Of a stretch of 64,000 bases of DNA, positions 34,259 through 44,547 are shown one piece after another. The DNA lies in assembly GCA_947650285.1 (NCBI GenBank), contig CANTFL010000003.1, forward strand, positions 62,001 to 126,000. The letters run 5' to 3'. The position numbers and the translations under genes were made by a program. The notes below the pieces were generated by a model, which worked only from the letters and a program-made list of their open reading frames with translations, was not told where the DNA came from and made no database searches. Numbering within the stretch: the first letter of the stretch is position 1; each line of letters opens with the position of its first letter. This stretch comes from Hyaloperonospora brassicae. Its lineage: Eukaryota > Oomycota > Peronosporomycetes > Peronosporales > Peronosporaceae.

Positions 34259-35135
34259 GCTGACTGAATGCGTCTAAATAGTGGCAAGGCCTCACTGTTG
34301 ACGTGTGTATTCGGCTCGAAATCGGGTCGGCGAGAAAGCGCATCAGCGACGACATTGAGTCGTCCTGGTTTATACTCCACGGAGAAGTTGTACTCCGCGA
34401 AAAAGGACAGCCACCTCTCCATTCTCTGCGAGAGATGTGGACTGTTTACGGCCGTGCGTAGTGACGCATGGTCGGCATAGACAATGAACTGTCTATCTCC
34501 CAAGAGATAGACGCGGAACTTAGCCAGTGCGTAATTTCATGGCAAGGAGTTTCTTGTTATGCACTGGGTAATTACGCTCAGCTGGCTTGCAGCTGACGCG
34601 ACTGATAGCAGATGACGCGCTCCTCGCCATCTGCGTCAAACTGCATTAACGCACAGCGGATTGCAAAATCGCTGGCGTCTCAGACCACATGAAATGGTCT
34701 GTTCTGATCTGCAATCGCCAGTATGGGCGATTTCATCAAGATTTTATTGATACCTTCAAAGGAACGCTGGCACTCAGCGTTCCATGACCACTTGACATTT
34801 TTCTTGAGTAACCAAGAAAGATGTACCGTCATCTCGGCGTAGTTGCGAGAGTACTTGTGCAAGTACGCCGCTAATCTAAGGAACTTCCTTAGTCCCTTGA
34901 CATCGACTGGCACTGGCCAGTCGGTGATCGCCTTGTTCTTTTCGGGATCAGGGCGTACGCCGTATTTACCCACGATGCACCCAAGAAGTGGTATTTCGCT
35001 AGCCGCGAATATACACTTCTTGAGGTTGGCATACAACTTATGCTTGCGCATAAGTTGAAGAACCTTGACGAACGTGAGTTCTGTGAACTTCAACGTCCGT
35101 CTTTCCGTCCATAGCCCGGCTATGGACGAACACAT
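34189..35135 (-). pseudogene. E3 RNase H region
   Basis: Frame 35135-34680 includes KFLRLAAYLHKYSRNYAEM and the start of the domain. Frame 34503-34189 includes FIVYADHASLRTAVN and PGRLNVVADALSRRPDFEPN, the standard end of Ty3 RNase H with its Asp. A frameshift lies between them near 34,600. Confidence 0.82.
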
Positions 35136-36178
35136 CGTCGAAGTAACTCGGTGCGAAGTCTCGCACCGGTCTCAACAGATTTGTAACACATCTGTTGAAC
35201 GTTGCAGGGGCATTGCTCAGCCCCTGTGGCATCACTATCCACTCCCACAGCATACCGCTGGGAGTACTCACTGCCGTGTACGGGATGTCCCGTTCACGCA
35301 TGAGGATCTGATAGAATCCGTCCATCATATCCATGGACGAAAAGATGGTACTCTTTGACTATACCATCTATGATGATGTCCTTCCTCGGTATCGGCGTCT
35401 GGGCCGGTACCGTTGCAGCATTCAACTTGTTGAACGCGTGCACTATCCGCCATCCTCCTGTGGCCTTTCGCACACAGAAGGTCGGAGAGCTGTGAGGGGA
35501 TGTTGATTCCCTCACATGGCCCGCTGCTAAGCGATCGGCAAAGAACTTGTCGATCGCTAGCACTTGTTCACGAGGCAGTGGCCACTACTTCATGACACAG
35601 TACTTCGAGCCCGGTCTGAGCTCAATCTCGTGTCAAGTGCCTTTATCCTTAGGAAACTCGCTAGGTACGGATTCAGGGAACACATCTTTGAATTCGATCA
35701 GATCTTTATACAAAGGATTTGCCTGAAGTGACTCCCAGGATCGGGACGCGTATCGCTCAATCCGAGTCTTCTCATCGAGGACACTTCCGTCCATCGATGA
35801 GCTGCTGAGAACCCTTTCGCTCTCATCAAATACTGTGGCCGTCCGAATATTGGCCACATACTCATCCTCTGTGACGAGTATGCAGATCTGCATGACTTTG
35901 CCACTACGCAGATCACGCAAGAACCGTTTGGGTTCAAGCGTTGGGAATTGAGTTATCTCCGAAGTTAACTTCGGATTCACAATCAGATCAAGCGTATAAG
36001 CGCCTACGCTTGATACGTCATTAACCAAGACGTTCAACGTCTCGGTTTCTTCCTGGGAACTTACTTCCACAGGTTGCTGAGGGTCTGATCCCTCAGCAAG
36101 TGACTCTTGAAGAATTCCTTTCTCAAGTGCGTGGGGACTTATTCCCTCGACGTCTTCTGACTGTGGCTGTGCAACCAC
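35038..36178 (-). pseudogene. E3 reverse transcriptase
   Basis: The pre-polymerase linker is in 36178-35633. Frame 35563-35294 has HSSPTFCVRKATGGWRIVHA and FNKLNAATVPAQTPIPRKD. After a frameshift, 35334-35038 has MDMMDGFYQILMRERDI, VMPQGLSNAPATFN and SYFDDVFVHSRAMD. The catalytic YFDD is intact at 35145-35134, unlike in E1. Confidence 0.88.
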
Positions 36179-36449
36179 AGTCAGGCACCGATCCTTTACG
36201 GTCGACTCTCCAGTCGACCTAGGATGTCCATGTTGCCCTTTGAAGGCAACATGTTTCTTTTGTCTAAGATGCTACCCGCTAGGCATGCATCCATGTCCCG
36301 GTCCACTCGACTTCTTCGAGTGGTGGACCTTCGGCGCCGCTTGTGCTTCTGTACAGCCACCGGGAGCTTGCTCCACAGTGTAGTGATCAACTACACTGTG
36401 ATCTTGTGCAGTTGTGCTAACGACCGTACCGCAAGTGAGGCCATCGCTC

Positions 36450-37749
36450 TCACTCGCAGTACATCCACACGCTTGTGGACGCTCCAAGATGTTCATCAGA
36501 TGGCCATCTGATGAACAAGCGGCAGGCATCTTTACGGATCGATGCTGCCAGCTCACCCTTGGCTCGTACTTTTTTGAGCCAAGGTAATCCCAGGATGACA
36601 TCAAATTTGTCATCCAGATCCAGTACGATGAAGTCATCATCGTACTGTTCGCCCTCCAACGTGTAGTGGATTCCTACTACACGTTTCTCAACGGCAATCG
36701 ATGCGCCTGTAGCAAGGCGCACCGTCATTCTCTTGAGAGGGATGTCGCGCTCAACAAACTTGAGCCTACGATCTGCCAGTGACTGGCGACGAACAAAGTT
36801 GTTCGACGCCCCACAGTCAACCAGAGCACGAAGTATCATATTGTTTGTCACTCCTAACTTCAATGTAATGAGCGAAACGTCATCACCAGGTGCAGAGACA
36901 CACAATGATTGTGTATCTGGAGCATCTTTCGTCAAGAGATTTGCAAATTCTCTTGAGGTTGCTGGATCAGTAGGGCGCTCCGCCCCTACTGACCCCGACC
37001 ATTTTTTGATGGTCCGTCTCGCTGTTGCGAGCTTCGCAACAGCGCTGGACCCACGCCCATTTCCCTTTCTGTCGAATGGACGTCCATTTCGCTCAGTACT
37101 GTTTGGTACTGGGCGTGGAGCACTACACTCGTATGCGTAGTGTCCTAGCTTCTGACAACGATTGCACCTCTGCAATCGCTTGTTGTTTGAAGAGCGAGGT
37201 CTCTCGCTCTCAACATAACAGAGGTCCATGGTTTCTGGACCTCCAGTCTCTTGTCGTCTCGGTGGACGATAAGAGTTTGAGCTAGCATGAGCCTGTCTCG
37301 TGCTAAAGTCTTCCTGTTCCGCGGCTGATATCGCATCTTCAAGCGTATTCAGCTCTAAGCGAAACCGGTGGTTCCTGACGGGCCCATCTGCGAGCCCTTG
37401 CATGAACACAGTAACTAACGTGTGTTCATGTACAGGGTTAGCAGTTATACTACTCTCGAGGAGTCGTATATTCTGAGCTTAGCGTGCACATCACGCTTAC
37501 CCTGCTTGAGTTTCAGGAGCTCCGATCAAGCCCTGAACTCAGCCCGAGGCGGTTCAAACGTTTGTTTAGCCGGTTCTTGAAGGCTTCTAGCGAACCGGAA
37601 GCATATGGCTTGCTCAGCTCGAGCCCTAAGGTCTAATTCTTGGCATGTCCTGGCAGGGGGGTTTGAGCAAATGTGAGTTTCATTTGCTCATCTTCGACGC
37701 GACGAGCCCTTAAGGCTCTGTCGAGTTCGACAAACCACAGTAACAGGGA
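36450..37749 (-). pseudogene. E3 gag (distal part) and protease
   Basis: From 37749 the frame resumes the capsid (DSLLLWFVELDRALRARRV) after the solo LTR, breaks, and is open from 37409 to 36450. A zinc knuckle CNRCQKLGHYAYEC lies at 37166-37125, and a retropepsin follows with LVDCGASNNF (Asp at 36818-36816, DCGA in place of DSGA) and FDVILGLPWL. Gag and protease are thus in one frame. The DNA here is packed with short inverted repeats. Confidence 0.85.
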
Positions 37750-37754
37750 GTCTT

Positions 37755-38145
37755 TGTAACGGGGCACACCCTTGCGTGAACTTAACGCAAGGGTATCGTA
37801 CCCCGACAAGCGTACACGAGGCAAACGAGGAAGCGTAGATAAGGGAAAAGTAAAACTGTTGTATTAATATAATTAAGTCTTTTGTTACTGTCTCTCTGTT
37901 CAACCTGACTTAATTATGTTAATATAACTGAGTGTATGGTGACGTCTCGTCACCACTCATTGCGCGCGTCCTGCGGCGATTGGTGGGTTGATATCGTCAA
38001 GATATCAACCAATGAGCAGACCCTTTGGTCGCTTCGCCAATATCACCACTATTTTGATATTGTTCAAAGACTATTCAACTTAATATTCTTTATTGTCATT
38101 CTTTCTTTAAAGTGACAATTCCATGTAACGGGCTGCCCCGTTACA
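37755..38145 (+). repeat. Solo LTR (family 2) inserted in E3 gag
   Basis: It runs from TGTAACGGGGCAC to CCCCGTTACA and is flanked by a perfect duplication GTCTT at 37750-37754 and 38146-38150. On the minus strand, E3 gag reads up to ...HRGVEED before it and DSLLLWFVELD after it, so the insertion interrupts a codon-continuous capsid. A 10-bp inverted repeat ACCCTTGCGT/ACGCAAGGGT lies at 37768-37794, and TTGATAT/ATATCAA near 37995. Internal coding sequence is gone, presumably by LTR-LTR recombination. Confidence 0.95.
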
Positions 38146-38150
38146 GTCTT

Positions 38151-38424
38151 CCTCGACTCCTCTGTGCTTAGATATATCAATCTTCAAGATTTCGGAACGA
38201 TGCGTGGGTGTCGTCCCGCCCACAGCAGCATTAAATTGCTTCTGTATCAACAGCTCTGTCTGTTGAGCACCGAGTTTTCTCAACTGCTCGGCCTGTTGAG
38301 AGCCTTGCTGGTGCAGCAAGGCTACTTTCTCCCTTTCGGCGACAAGTTCATTTTGAATGAACCTGACTGTAGCGGCATGTTGTTGGTCCCTGTCAAGGGA
38401 CTCCAACATGGCGCTAATGGCCAT
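38151..38424 (-). pseudogene. E3 gag, N-terminal part
   Basis: The frame from the ATG at 38424 reads a glutamine-rich coiled coil (NELVAEREKVALLHQQGSQQ, QLRKLGAQQTELLIQKQF) and then RSEILKIDISKHRGVEED, where the solo LTR begins. The pattern of coiled coil then capsid is common in Gypsy gag of oomycetes. Confidence 0.75.
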
Positions 38425-38574
38425 TTTTGCCGACGGTAGAGCTCATTCGTTCCACCGCCCTCCATTGGATGTCACTCAAATTTTCAAAGCCTTCACGCGT
38501 GGCGTGAAAGCTCTCCTTATTATTCAACATGTTCATGTCGGTAAGGTGGTTGTGGTCGCCGGACGTACTTCAAA

Positions 38575-38583
38575 GTGCTACCA
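38575..38583 (-). other. E3 primer-binding site candidate
   Basis: TGGTAGCAC on the minus strand, 2 nt inside the 5' LTR; identical in sequence and spacing to the E1 site at 622-630. Confidence 0.65.
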
Positions 38584-38585
38584 GG

Positions 38586-39030
38586 CGTAACGGGGCACGC
38601 CTTGTGTCAATCCGACACAAGGCTGTGTGCACCCGACGTCACGTACACGTGGCGAGGAAGCGCAGCGAAGCAGGCAGAACTCGAAAGCTTTGTCTAAGGG
38701 AAAAGTAGAACTGTATTTAATATAGTTTAGACTTCCTAATAAACCATCTTTGTCTTGACCTAACTATATCAAACTACAACCTCCTATGTGGGGTTCTTGC
38801 TCACCACCCACTGCGCGCGTCTAGAAGCGATTGGTGGTTGATCGGGTTGATGTACCGTGAACATCAATCATCAGGTGGAGCAACCCGTCAAAGAAATATT
38901 ACTCTCGGGGGTGAAATTTCTTCAACCGTACTCCTTACGAGTACTGTCAATTGAACATTATCAAAATCGATAATGCTCAAAAATTGATACAAAAATATCA
39001 ATTTATATGTAACGGGCTCATCCCGTTACA
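38586..39030 (-). repeat. E3 5' LTR
   Basis: It matches 30375-30811 closely, with long blocks identical (for example around CAACCTCCTATGTGGGG). The first base is C instead of T; the other end is an intact CCCGTTACA. A 9-bp inverted repeat CCTTGTGTC/GACACAAGG lies at 38600-38622. Confidence 0.92.
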
Positions 39031-39286
39031 AAGGCGGGGCGGACTCATTCCGCGGTCTCCGTCCCCGTCTCCGTGAGTAGGGGCTCGGCGGCAGCCAACG
39101 GCCCATCCTCCCCTCCTCCATCCGGGGAAGACGCGGATGAGGCGTGGCATCCGTCGTGCGTTGAGAACCCTGGAAGGCCAGGTGTCGCTTAAAGTCTGTC
39201 CTCTTCGAAACCGATAAACTTGAAGAGTGTCAGGACATGTAGAAGGTCCATGCAATAATGTTGACGCGCTGGGTAAACTGGACACG

Positions 39287-39442
39287 ATGGGCTACCACAA
39301 GCGCACTCGTTTGTTGGCGTTGCTTCTATGCATGCATTCGTTGGCTTGTGTGCAAGCTGACACGAGACGTGAGTCGGCAAGCCAATCGTCTCGTACAGCG
39401 ACTAAAATAACTGCGTTCAGCTGTCAAAGAGATCGAGCTTAA
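39287..39442 (+). CDS. Small secreted protein candidate (51 aa)
   Basis: The ATG at 39287 opens a 51-residue frame whose first 24 residues, MGYHKRTRLLALLLCMHSLA plus CVQA, look like a classic signal peptide: basic start, hydrophobic core, small residues before a cut near position 24. The rest (DTRRESASQSSRTATK, then ITAFSCQRDRA) is short and polar with one Cys and no RXLR motif. An in-frame ATG at 39227 would bury the signal, so the inner start is preferred. It may be a truncated effector-like gene or chance. Confidence 0.35.
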   Translation: MGYHKRTRLLALLLCMHSLACVQADTRRESASQSSRTATKITAFSCQRDRA

Positions 39443-39880
39443 GGAGGCGAACTATAGCTCTTTCTCTACAAAGTTGCCGTGACTTGGCCACGCACGAGAC
39501 CTTTACGATTCAAGGTGGACCTTGTGTCTTGTACTACAAGCTGAAGATGGGGTAAGCGTAGTAGCAGAACAATGTAGCACCACGTCGAAGGAACGTGGAG
39601 CAGACCTCTGCTGTACATTGCGAGTAGGAAATAGGCAGTCAACAGAGCCCATGGTGCAGCCATCTGATTGACTACAGCCATCTGCAGAGTCAGCAGTTGG
39701 AAGAGTACCCACACATATCGCTCAAGACGGAGGGACAACGTGGTCGTCTGACGTGTGAGTTGGGCACCCAGCCAGCTGTCAGGTGCGTCCAGAGTCTGAT
39801 TGTTGTAAGAAAAGAATCAGATGCGAAGTCGGTGACAGTGGCTGGATCCAGCTGCATTTTCGTAAAATGAGCGGACGTTT

Positions 39881-39950
39881 GCTCTTCCGAGGAGCGAGTC
39901 CCGCGGTCGTTCGTCTGCTCTTCCGAGGAGCGAGTCCCTCGTTCGTGTGT
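39881..39950. repeat. Two-copy 36-bp tandem repeat
   Basis: GCTCTTCCGAGGAGCGAGTC begins at 39881 and again at 39917. The 36-bp period keeps reading frame on both strands; on the minus strand it doubles the peptide RGTRSSEEQT. Confidence 0.7.
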
Positions 39951-42424
39951 CCGACGCGAAGCCGCGACACAGCTGTTCTTCACGAAAGCATCAGTTGTGC
40001 AGAAAAGTAGGAGCAAGGGGGTCCAGAGGATTAGGCGTGAGCCAGCGGTAGCGAAACTCTCGTCGTGCGTGTCATTCTTACATGTAACGCTGCGTGCCGT
40101 GGTGCATTGCCGCACGGCGATGGAGAACGTCCACCACAATGAAAACAATCTGTCATCTGGATGGGCGTAATCAAATCACGAAGTGGCCAGGAATGGCCGC
40201 AGTCAATGGACTCCATTTGTTACACACACAACGTGATGCGGGTACTGCCACTATTCTGCGCAGCTGCGTCTCACTTCTCCTCATTACGTACATTACGTCA
40301 CGACACGTGAACTTTACTGGTGCTGGTGACTGCACCACACAGCATTACGATGCGTGAGCCCGAGGGTGTTCAAGCTGTTGCCATTCCAGTGAGGGCGTAG
40401 ACATCGCGACCAACTCTTGTCCGGAAAACGCCATTGTAAGCGCGTGGGACATTGTCATCACTATGAAGAGCATGAAAGCACTAAATCTGGAATGGCAACT
40501 ACCGGCAATTTAACTGCCGGGTATTCCGCTGGAAACACAGCAACACACCGCACACGATCTTCTCAAGCATCGAGCGCTTACGGAACGAACGCTCGTGCTG
40601 TGGCTACCAATCTGTTGCAGCCAACGAGTATTGGCCATTCGCACAGCGAAGGAGTCGTCCTAGCAAAGTGCAGGACTGGACCGTTGGCAGTCCTGTTGTT
40701 GCAAGCTGATTCGGCTAAACAGGTCGACGGCGTCAGCTGTACATCGTGCTACATTTATACAGAGACAGCTGCCTCGATCTCAATGCATCGACGCTTGATA
40801 AAGTGCCTGTCTTTTGCTCGTCGCTTAGCGTCTCGCGCGCCGTGCCCACTCACTTTACACGCGCGCAAATAGTGGCGGACTCAATCGAGCCTCGACAAGG
40901 GTACGTTTTTGGACGAGGCCGTGGCCAAGGGCGTATTGGTCATGGAAGCGCAACGTCCATTCCGGCTGAGGTAAGCTGCATCGACCTGATCCTCTGCCAT
41001 CTCCGTCACTCTCCTGCACAGGCGGCGGACTCTTGGCAAATAGCAGAGACAAATGAAAGGTGTATACCGTACACCGATTGCCAAAAGAAGCGAACGCGAA
41101 AACTCGTCTCGTCGCCTGCGCTTGGCCTTCCTGCAGTCGCTGCTCGTCGTCGGCTAAGGTTCCCGACCTGATCCCACGCGCTGAGCGCAGTTACTTTCGT
41201 AGACTTTTTTCCGCCGCCTTGTTGCGCGCCCGGCTCTTTGGGGTTCGTCGAGGGCAAATATCGCAGAGTTTACAAAGCGATATGGTCTGCTGCAAATCCG
41301 CGAAACCGCTTCAAAAGTTTGGGCTCCTTGTGCCAACAAGAGACCCCATCGGGTGCAGATATCGCGGTGACGTCTGTAGGGACTCTCCTGTCAAGCGGAC
41401 GATTCGATACTCGATCGCAGGACGACGTACCGCGATGGCGTGCCGCCGTGCGACGATGACCGCTTTGTCTAGTGCCGATCATGAACTCGAGTGTGGACCA
41501 TATCACGATAAGCTGTCCGCATTGGTGAGACGCATTCGATTAACCTCCTGGACGATGCAGCGTGACACATCACATGATGACGTTTTCCAGGCTCTTTTCT
41601 GATCGGCCCACACGATCCGACGGTAATCAACTGCCTCTCGATGTGTATACTGCGGGTGCTCACTGGATCAGGAAGCGAAAAATCCGTGCGCTAAAACTGA
41701 ACAGACTCTGATCGAAGCGGTGGACTCGTGTCACTCGCTGCTTCATAACGCAGGGCGTGACGGTGCACGAGACTCGGTCGCTCTTCAAGCTCGACCGGGC
41801 GACGCTTATGGCAAGTAGTCTGCTCCGGCAAGAGTCGTAGTCACGTAACAGTGACGTTTGCTATCCAATAGAGAAACTGGTGTTGCAGCATTGTGTCGCG
41901 CGCAGTTGTTGTCATGGAACAACGACGGCCAAGTGTTGCCGAGCCTTACCTGATGCCATGAATAGTGCCCGAGTTGTGTTCAACTGGCGGGTGCATACCA
42001 TCGAGAGCGAGCCACCGAAATGTTCATGTCGTCAAGACCTGGTTTCCCAGATCCAGGCTGGCACAATTACTGGCGTACATGTGGCCCGTAGAGCGCTGCA
42101 TTACAGCATTGCTACGGGGTGAGCCGCAGCTGGCAAGCGCGTGTTCGCAACAACGCAGCGAACACACGACAAGCCGCGTATATGCACCTCGCGACGGCCC
42201 TGTCCAGTCCCACGTGTCCTCGAGCTGTCCGCTGCCCTGTTCACGATACGTTGACGTCGATTCGTTGTGTCTCACGTCGAACACGACGGGTGAGACTTCC
42301 GTCGATCGGCCGTGTCACATGCCTCCTCACTCACAGGTCGAGTGAGTGACGACTCACTGTCTATTCGACGACACGTTTGGTCGCCGAACCTTCTCACGCC
42401 CGCTAAGCGCGTGTGTTCGCCCCT

Positions 42425-42438
42425 CCCCCCCCCCCCCC
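42425..42438. repeat. Run of 14 C upstream of the zinc-finger gene
   Basis: A homopolymer C tract about 310 bp before the start codon at 42751. It is prone to length change and sequencing error. Confidence 0.85.
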
Positions 42439-42750
42439 GTCGCTTTCAAATTAAGAATCTAGAGCAGTGTAAATCGCCAGCCGCGCCCACCGCTGCTGCC
42501 GCGGCGGCTGGTCTCGAGTGCTTGATGAGCTCCCCATCTCGTCTCGACTCGCGCTGTACGCCCTCAGTATCAATTCAGCACCGGCGGGCGAAAGAGCGCG
42601 TGCTGCGGTTGACCACGCGCGCTGTTCAACAACGTTCGTTCCCACGCGCGTCCAATCCCCACGCGAGAACGACCACGAGCTCTCCTCTCTTCTCCACCGC
42701 TCCCCACCGCTCACCTCTTTACTTCCCCACGTAGCAACAGCAGCCGCAAC

Positions 42751-44547
42751 ATGCCGTTCGGCGAGAAACTCGGGCGTCCGTTCGAGATGCTGTCGCTCCT
42801 CAGCCGCCGACCGCGCAAGGACGAGTCGATGCTCGAGCCGCACGAGCGCCTCACGGGCGCTTCGGCCCGCGCGTACGCAAACGCCACTAGCTCTGCGTCT
42901 TCGGGCGTCGCCTACCACACACCGGGCTACGGCCACGCGAGGCGCTACACGAGCGCATCGTCATCGGCCCATGCGGCCGCCCCCGCCCTCGCGCCCCCCA
43001 CGACGGCCTCTACCAGCAGTAGCCGTCACCACCCGACCGGCACGAGCACAAACCGTAGCAGCAGTAGCCACAGTGGCCACAGTGGCCACAGTAGTCACAC
43101 CAGTCAGTTCTACCCCGTTGTCAAGTACGAGCGCCTCACGCGCGCGCCGCTGTCGTCGCCGCCCGTCGTGCAGTACGAGCGCCTGACGACCGCCACTGCG
43201 GTCGCGTCGGCGCCGCTGTCGACGGCCGGCAGCCACTCGCCGTCGCCGCTCGACTACGGCCTCGTCGCGCGCGAAGCGGCGTTCCCGAGCCCCGACCTCG
43301 TGCCGGTGGCCGCCGTCGGGTCGCGTGCGTTCCGGTCGGCGCCGGCGGCCGTGTTGGCGTCGCTGCCGTCGCCGGGAATGCTCACGCCGCTGCCACTGGG
43401 CGTATCGGCGTCCGGCCGGCCGAGTCCCGTGCCTGAGAGCGCCGTGCGGGGCGTCCGGCCGCCACGCGCGACCACGACAACCGCAGCAGCAGCAGCCAAA
43501 GGCCCAACAACGACAACAACGACGTCACTGTCGTCGTCGTCGTCGTCGGTGTCGGCCGCGCCGTTTTCGTCCGTGATGGAGGAGTGGATGAGCCAACTGA
43601 GTACTCCGACGCCGGACGTGACGCTGCTGCCGTCGCCGTTCGACTTTAACAAGGACACGCCGACGCCTATGGACACCAACAGTATGGACCTGCGGCGGTT
43701 GCAGGACGCGCTGCTGCCGACGCCGCCGCCCGACGTCCACGATCAGCGGCAGCACCCCAAGACGTCGGCCTACGTGACGACGCGCGGGCCGCGGCCGCTG
43801 CTCGAAGACATTGCGTCGCTCTGTCGCGACCTCAACTCGCAGGACGTGTTTGGCGCGGCCAAAGGCCGAGTGCCGACCGCCAGCGGTCCGCTCGAAGTCA
43901 AGTACACGTCCGTGTCGGCCCGACCGCCGCGGACGCGCGAGGAGAGCAGCGCCGGCGGCTTTGCAGACGACGCGGGCGACGGCCAAGCGCAGATGTTGGC
44001 GGCGGCCACGGCCCTCAGCAGTGTGTCTGCGCTAAACGGCAGTGGGACGTCGCCGCTGTCGGCCGCCGCCGCCTGTGCGTACGCCTTCGGCGCGAAGCAC
44101 AAGCGCCGCAAGATCTGCACGGCCGCCGGCTGTCAGAACCTCTCGCGGTCCCGCGGGCTGTGCAAAGCGCACGGCGGCGGCCGCCGGTGCAGCGTCGACG
44201 GCTGCTCGCGCGCGAGTCAGAGCGGCAGTCTGTGCATCACGCACGGAGGCGGCAAGCGCTGCACGGTCGAGGGCTGTCTGAAGGCCGCGCAGTCGCGTGG
44301 CATGTGCAAAGCGCACGGTGGGGGCGTGCGGTGTCGGGTCGACGGCTGCGCCAAGAGCTCGCAGGGCGACGGGTTCTGCCGGTCCCACGGCGGCGGCCGA
44401 CGGTGCGGCCACCCGAGTGGGTGCTCCAAGTGGGCCCAGCGCAATGGCATGTGCATGGCGCATAGCGAAGGCAAGTACGGCAACAGCTACCGGGGCCGCC
44501 AGCATCGGCTGGAAAAGGGCGAGCCAGGGTTCATGCAGCAGACGTGA
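42751..44547 (+). CDS. WRKY19-like zinc-finger protein (598 aa)
   Basis: The C-terminal 145 residues (about 455-575) hold five tandem units of pattern C-x4-C-x9-C-x2-H followed by GGG, for example CTAAGCQNLSRSRGLCKAH, preceded by a basic KHKRRK. This is the WRKY19-like zinc-finger repeat, expanded in oomycetes and named after part of plant WRKY19; there is no WRKY DNA-binding domain here. Residues 1-450 are low-complexity (serine, alanine, proline, threonine) with an internal duplication around VVKYERLT and VVQYERLT (residues 123-147) and conserved-looking islands VMEEWMSQLSTPTPDV and LLEDIASLCRDLNSQD. A nuclear, nucleic-acid-binding role is inferred. Single exon, high GC3. The start at 42751 is the first in-frame Met. 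Confidence 0.9.
   Translation: MPFGEKLGRPFEMLSLLSRRPRKDESMLEPHERLTGASARAYANATSSASSGVAYHTPGYGHARRYTSASSSAHAAAPALAPPTTASTSSSRHHPTGTSTNRSSSSHSGHSGHSSHTSQFYPVVKYERLTRAPLSSPPVVQYERLTTATAVASAPLSTAGSHSPSPLDYGLVAREAAFPSPDLVPVAAVGSRAFRSAPAAVLASLPSPGMLTPLPLGVSASGRPSPVPESAVRGVRPPRATTTTAAAAAKGPTTTTTTSLSSSSSSVSAAPFSSVMEEWMSQLSTPTPDVTLLPSPFDFNKDTPTPMDTNSMDLRRLQDALLPTPPPDVHDQRQHPKTSAYVTTRGPRPLLEDIASLCRDLNSQDVFGAAKGRVPTASGPLEVKYTSVSARPPRTREESSAGGFADDAGDGQAQMLAAATALSSVSALNGSGTSPLSAAAACAYAFGAKHKRRKICTAAGCQNLSRSRGLCKAHGGGRRCSVDGCSRASQSGSLCITHGGGKRCTVEGCLKAAQSRGMCKAHGGGVRCRVDGCAKSSQGDGFCRSHGGGRRCGHPSGCSKWAQRNGMCMAHSEGKYGNSYRGRQHRLEKGEPGFMQQT

Larger units (their letters stand above)
30375..39030 (-). mobile_element. 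E3: Gypsy-type chromodomain LTR retrotransposon, nested
   Basis: Family-2 LTRs at 30375-30811 and 38586-39030 flank minus-strand gag, protease, reverse transcriptase, RNase H, integrase and chromodomain. A primer-binding-like TGGTAGCAC lies 2 nt inside the 5' LTR, and a purine-rich GAGGGGATGA abuts the 3' LTR (30812-30821). Outer flanks (CGGTG on the left, AAGGC on the right) do not match, so no target duplication is visible, suggesting recombination after insertion. Gag is split by a solo LTR (37755-38145). The region next to the 3' LTR carries an opposite-strand spliced reading frame. Confidence 0.92.
39443..42750. other. Repeat-to-gene transition, no confident gene
   Basis: Several frames exist on both strands (39690-40148 minus, 40417-40872 plus, 41060-41602 plus), but none has a recognisable domain and they overlap one another. 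The minus frame at 39690-40148 contains a duplicated GTRSSEEQT block and a hydrophobic LILWTPLLLLFC stretch, so a secreted or membrane protein cannot be excluded. Confidence 0.4.

Noticed and set aside
39690..40148. Minus frame with SSEEQ blocks, considered as an RXLR-type effector
   Set aside because: No RXLR motif at the expected place, the hydrophobic stretch is about 40 residues from the start, and the SSEEQ blocks come from a 36-bp tandem repeat.
41060..41602. 180-codon plus frame
   Set aside because: Arginine/serine/cysteine-rich composition without domains, overlapping other frames of similar quality.
43254..44505. Several long frames antisense or shifted within the zinc-finger gene
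   Set aside because: They overlap the WRKY19-like repeats and are low-complexity products of GC-rich codons.
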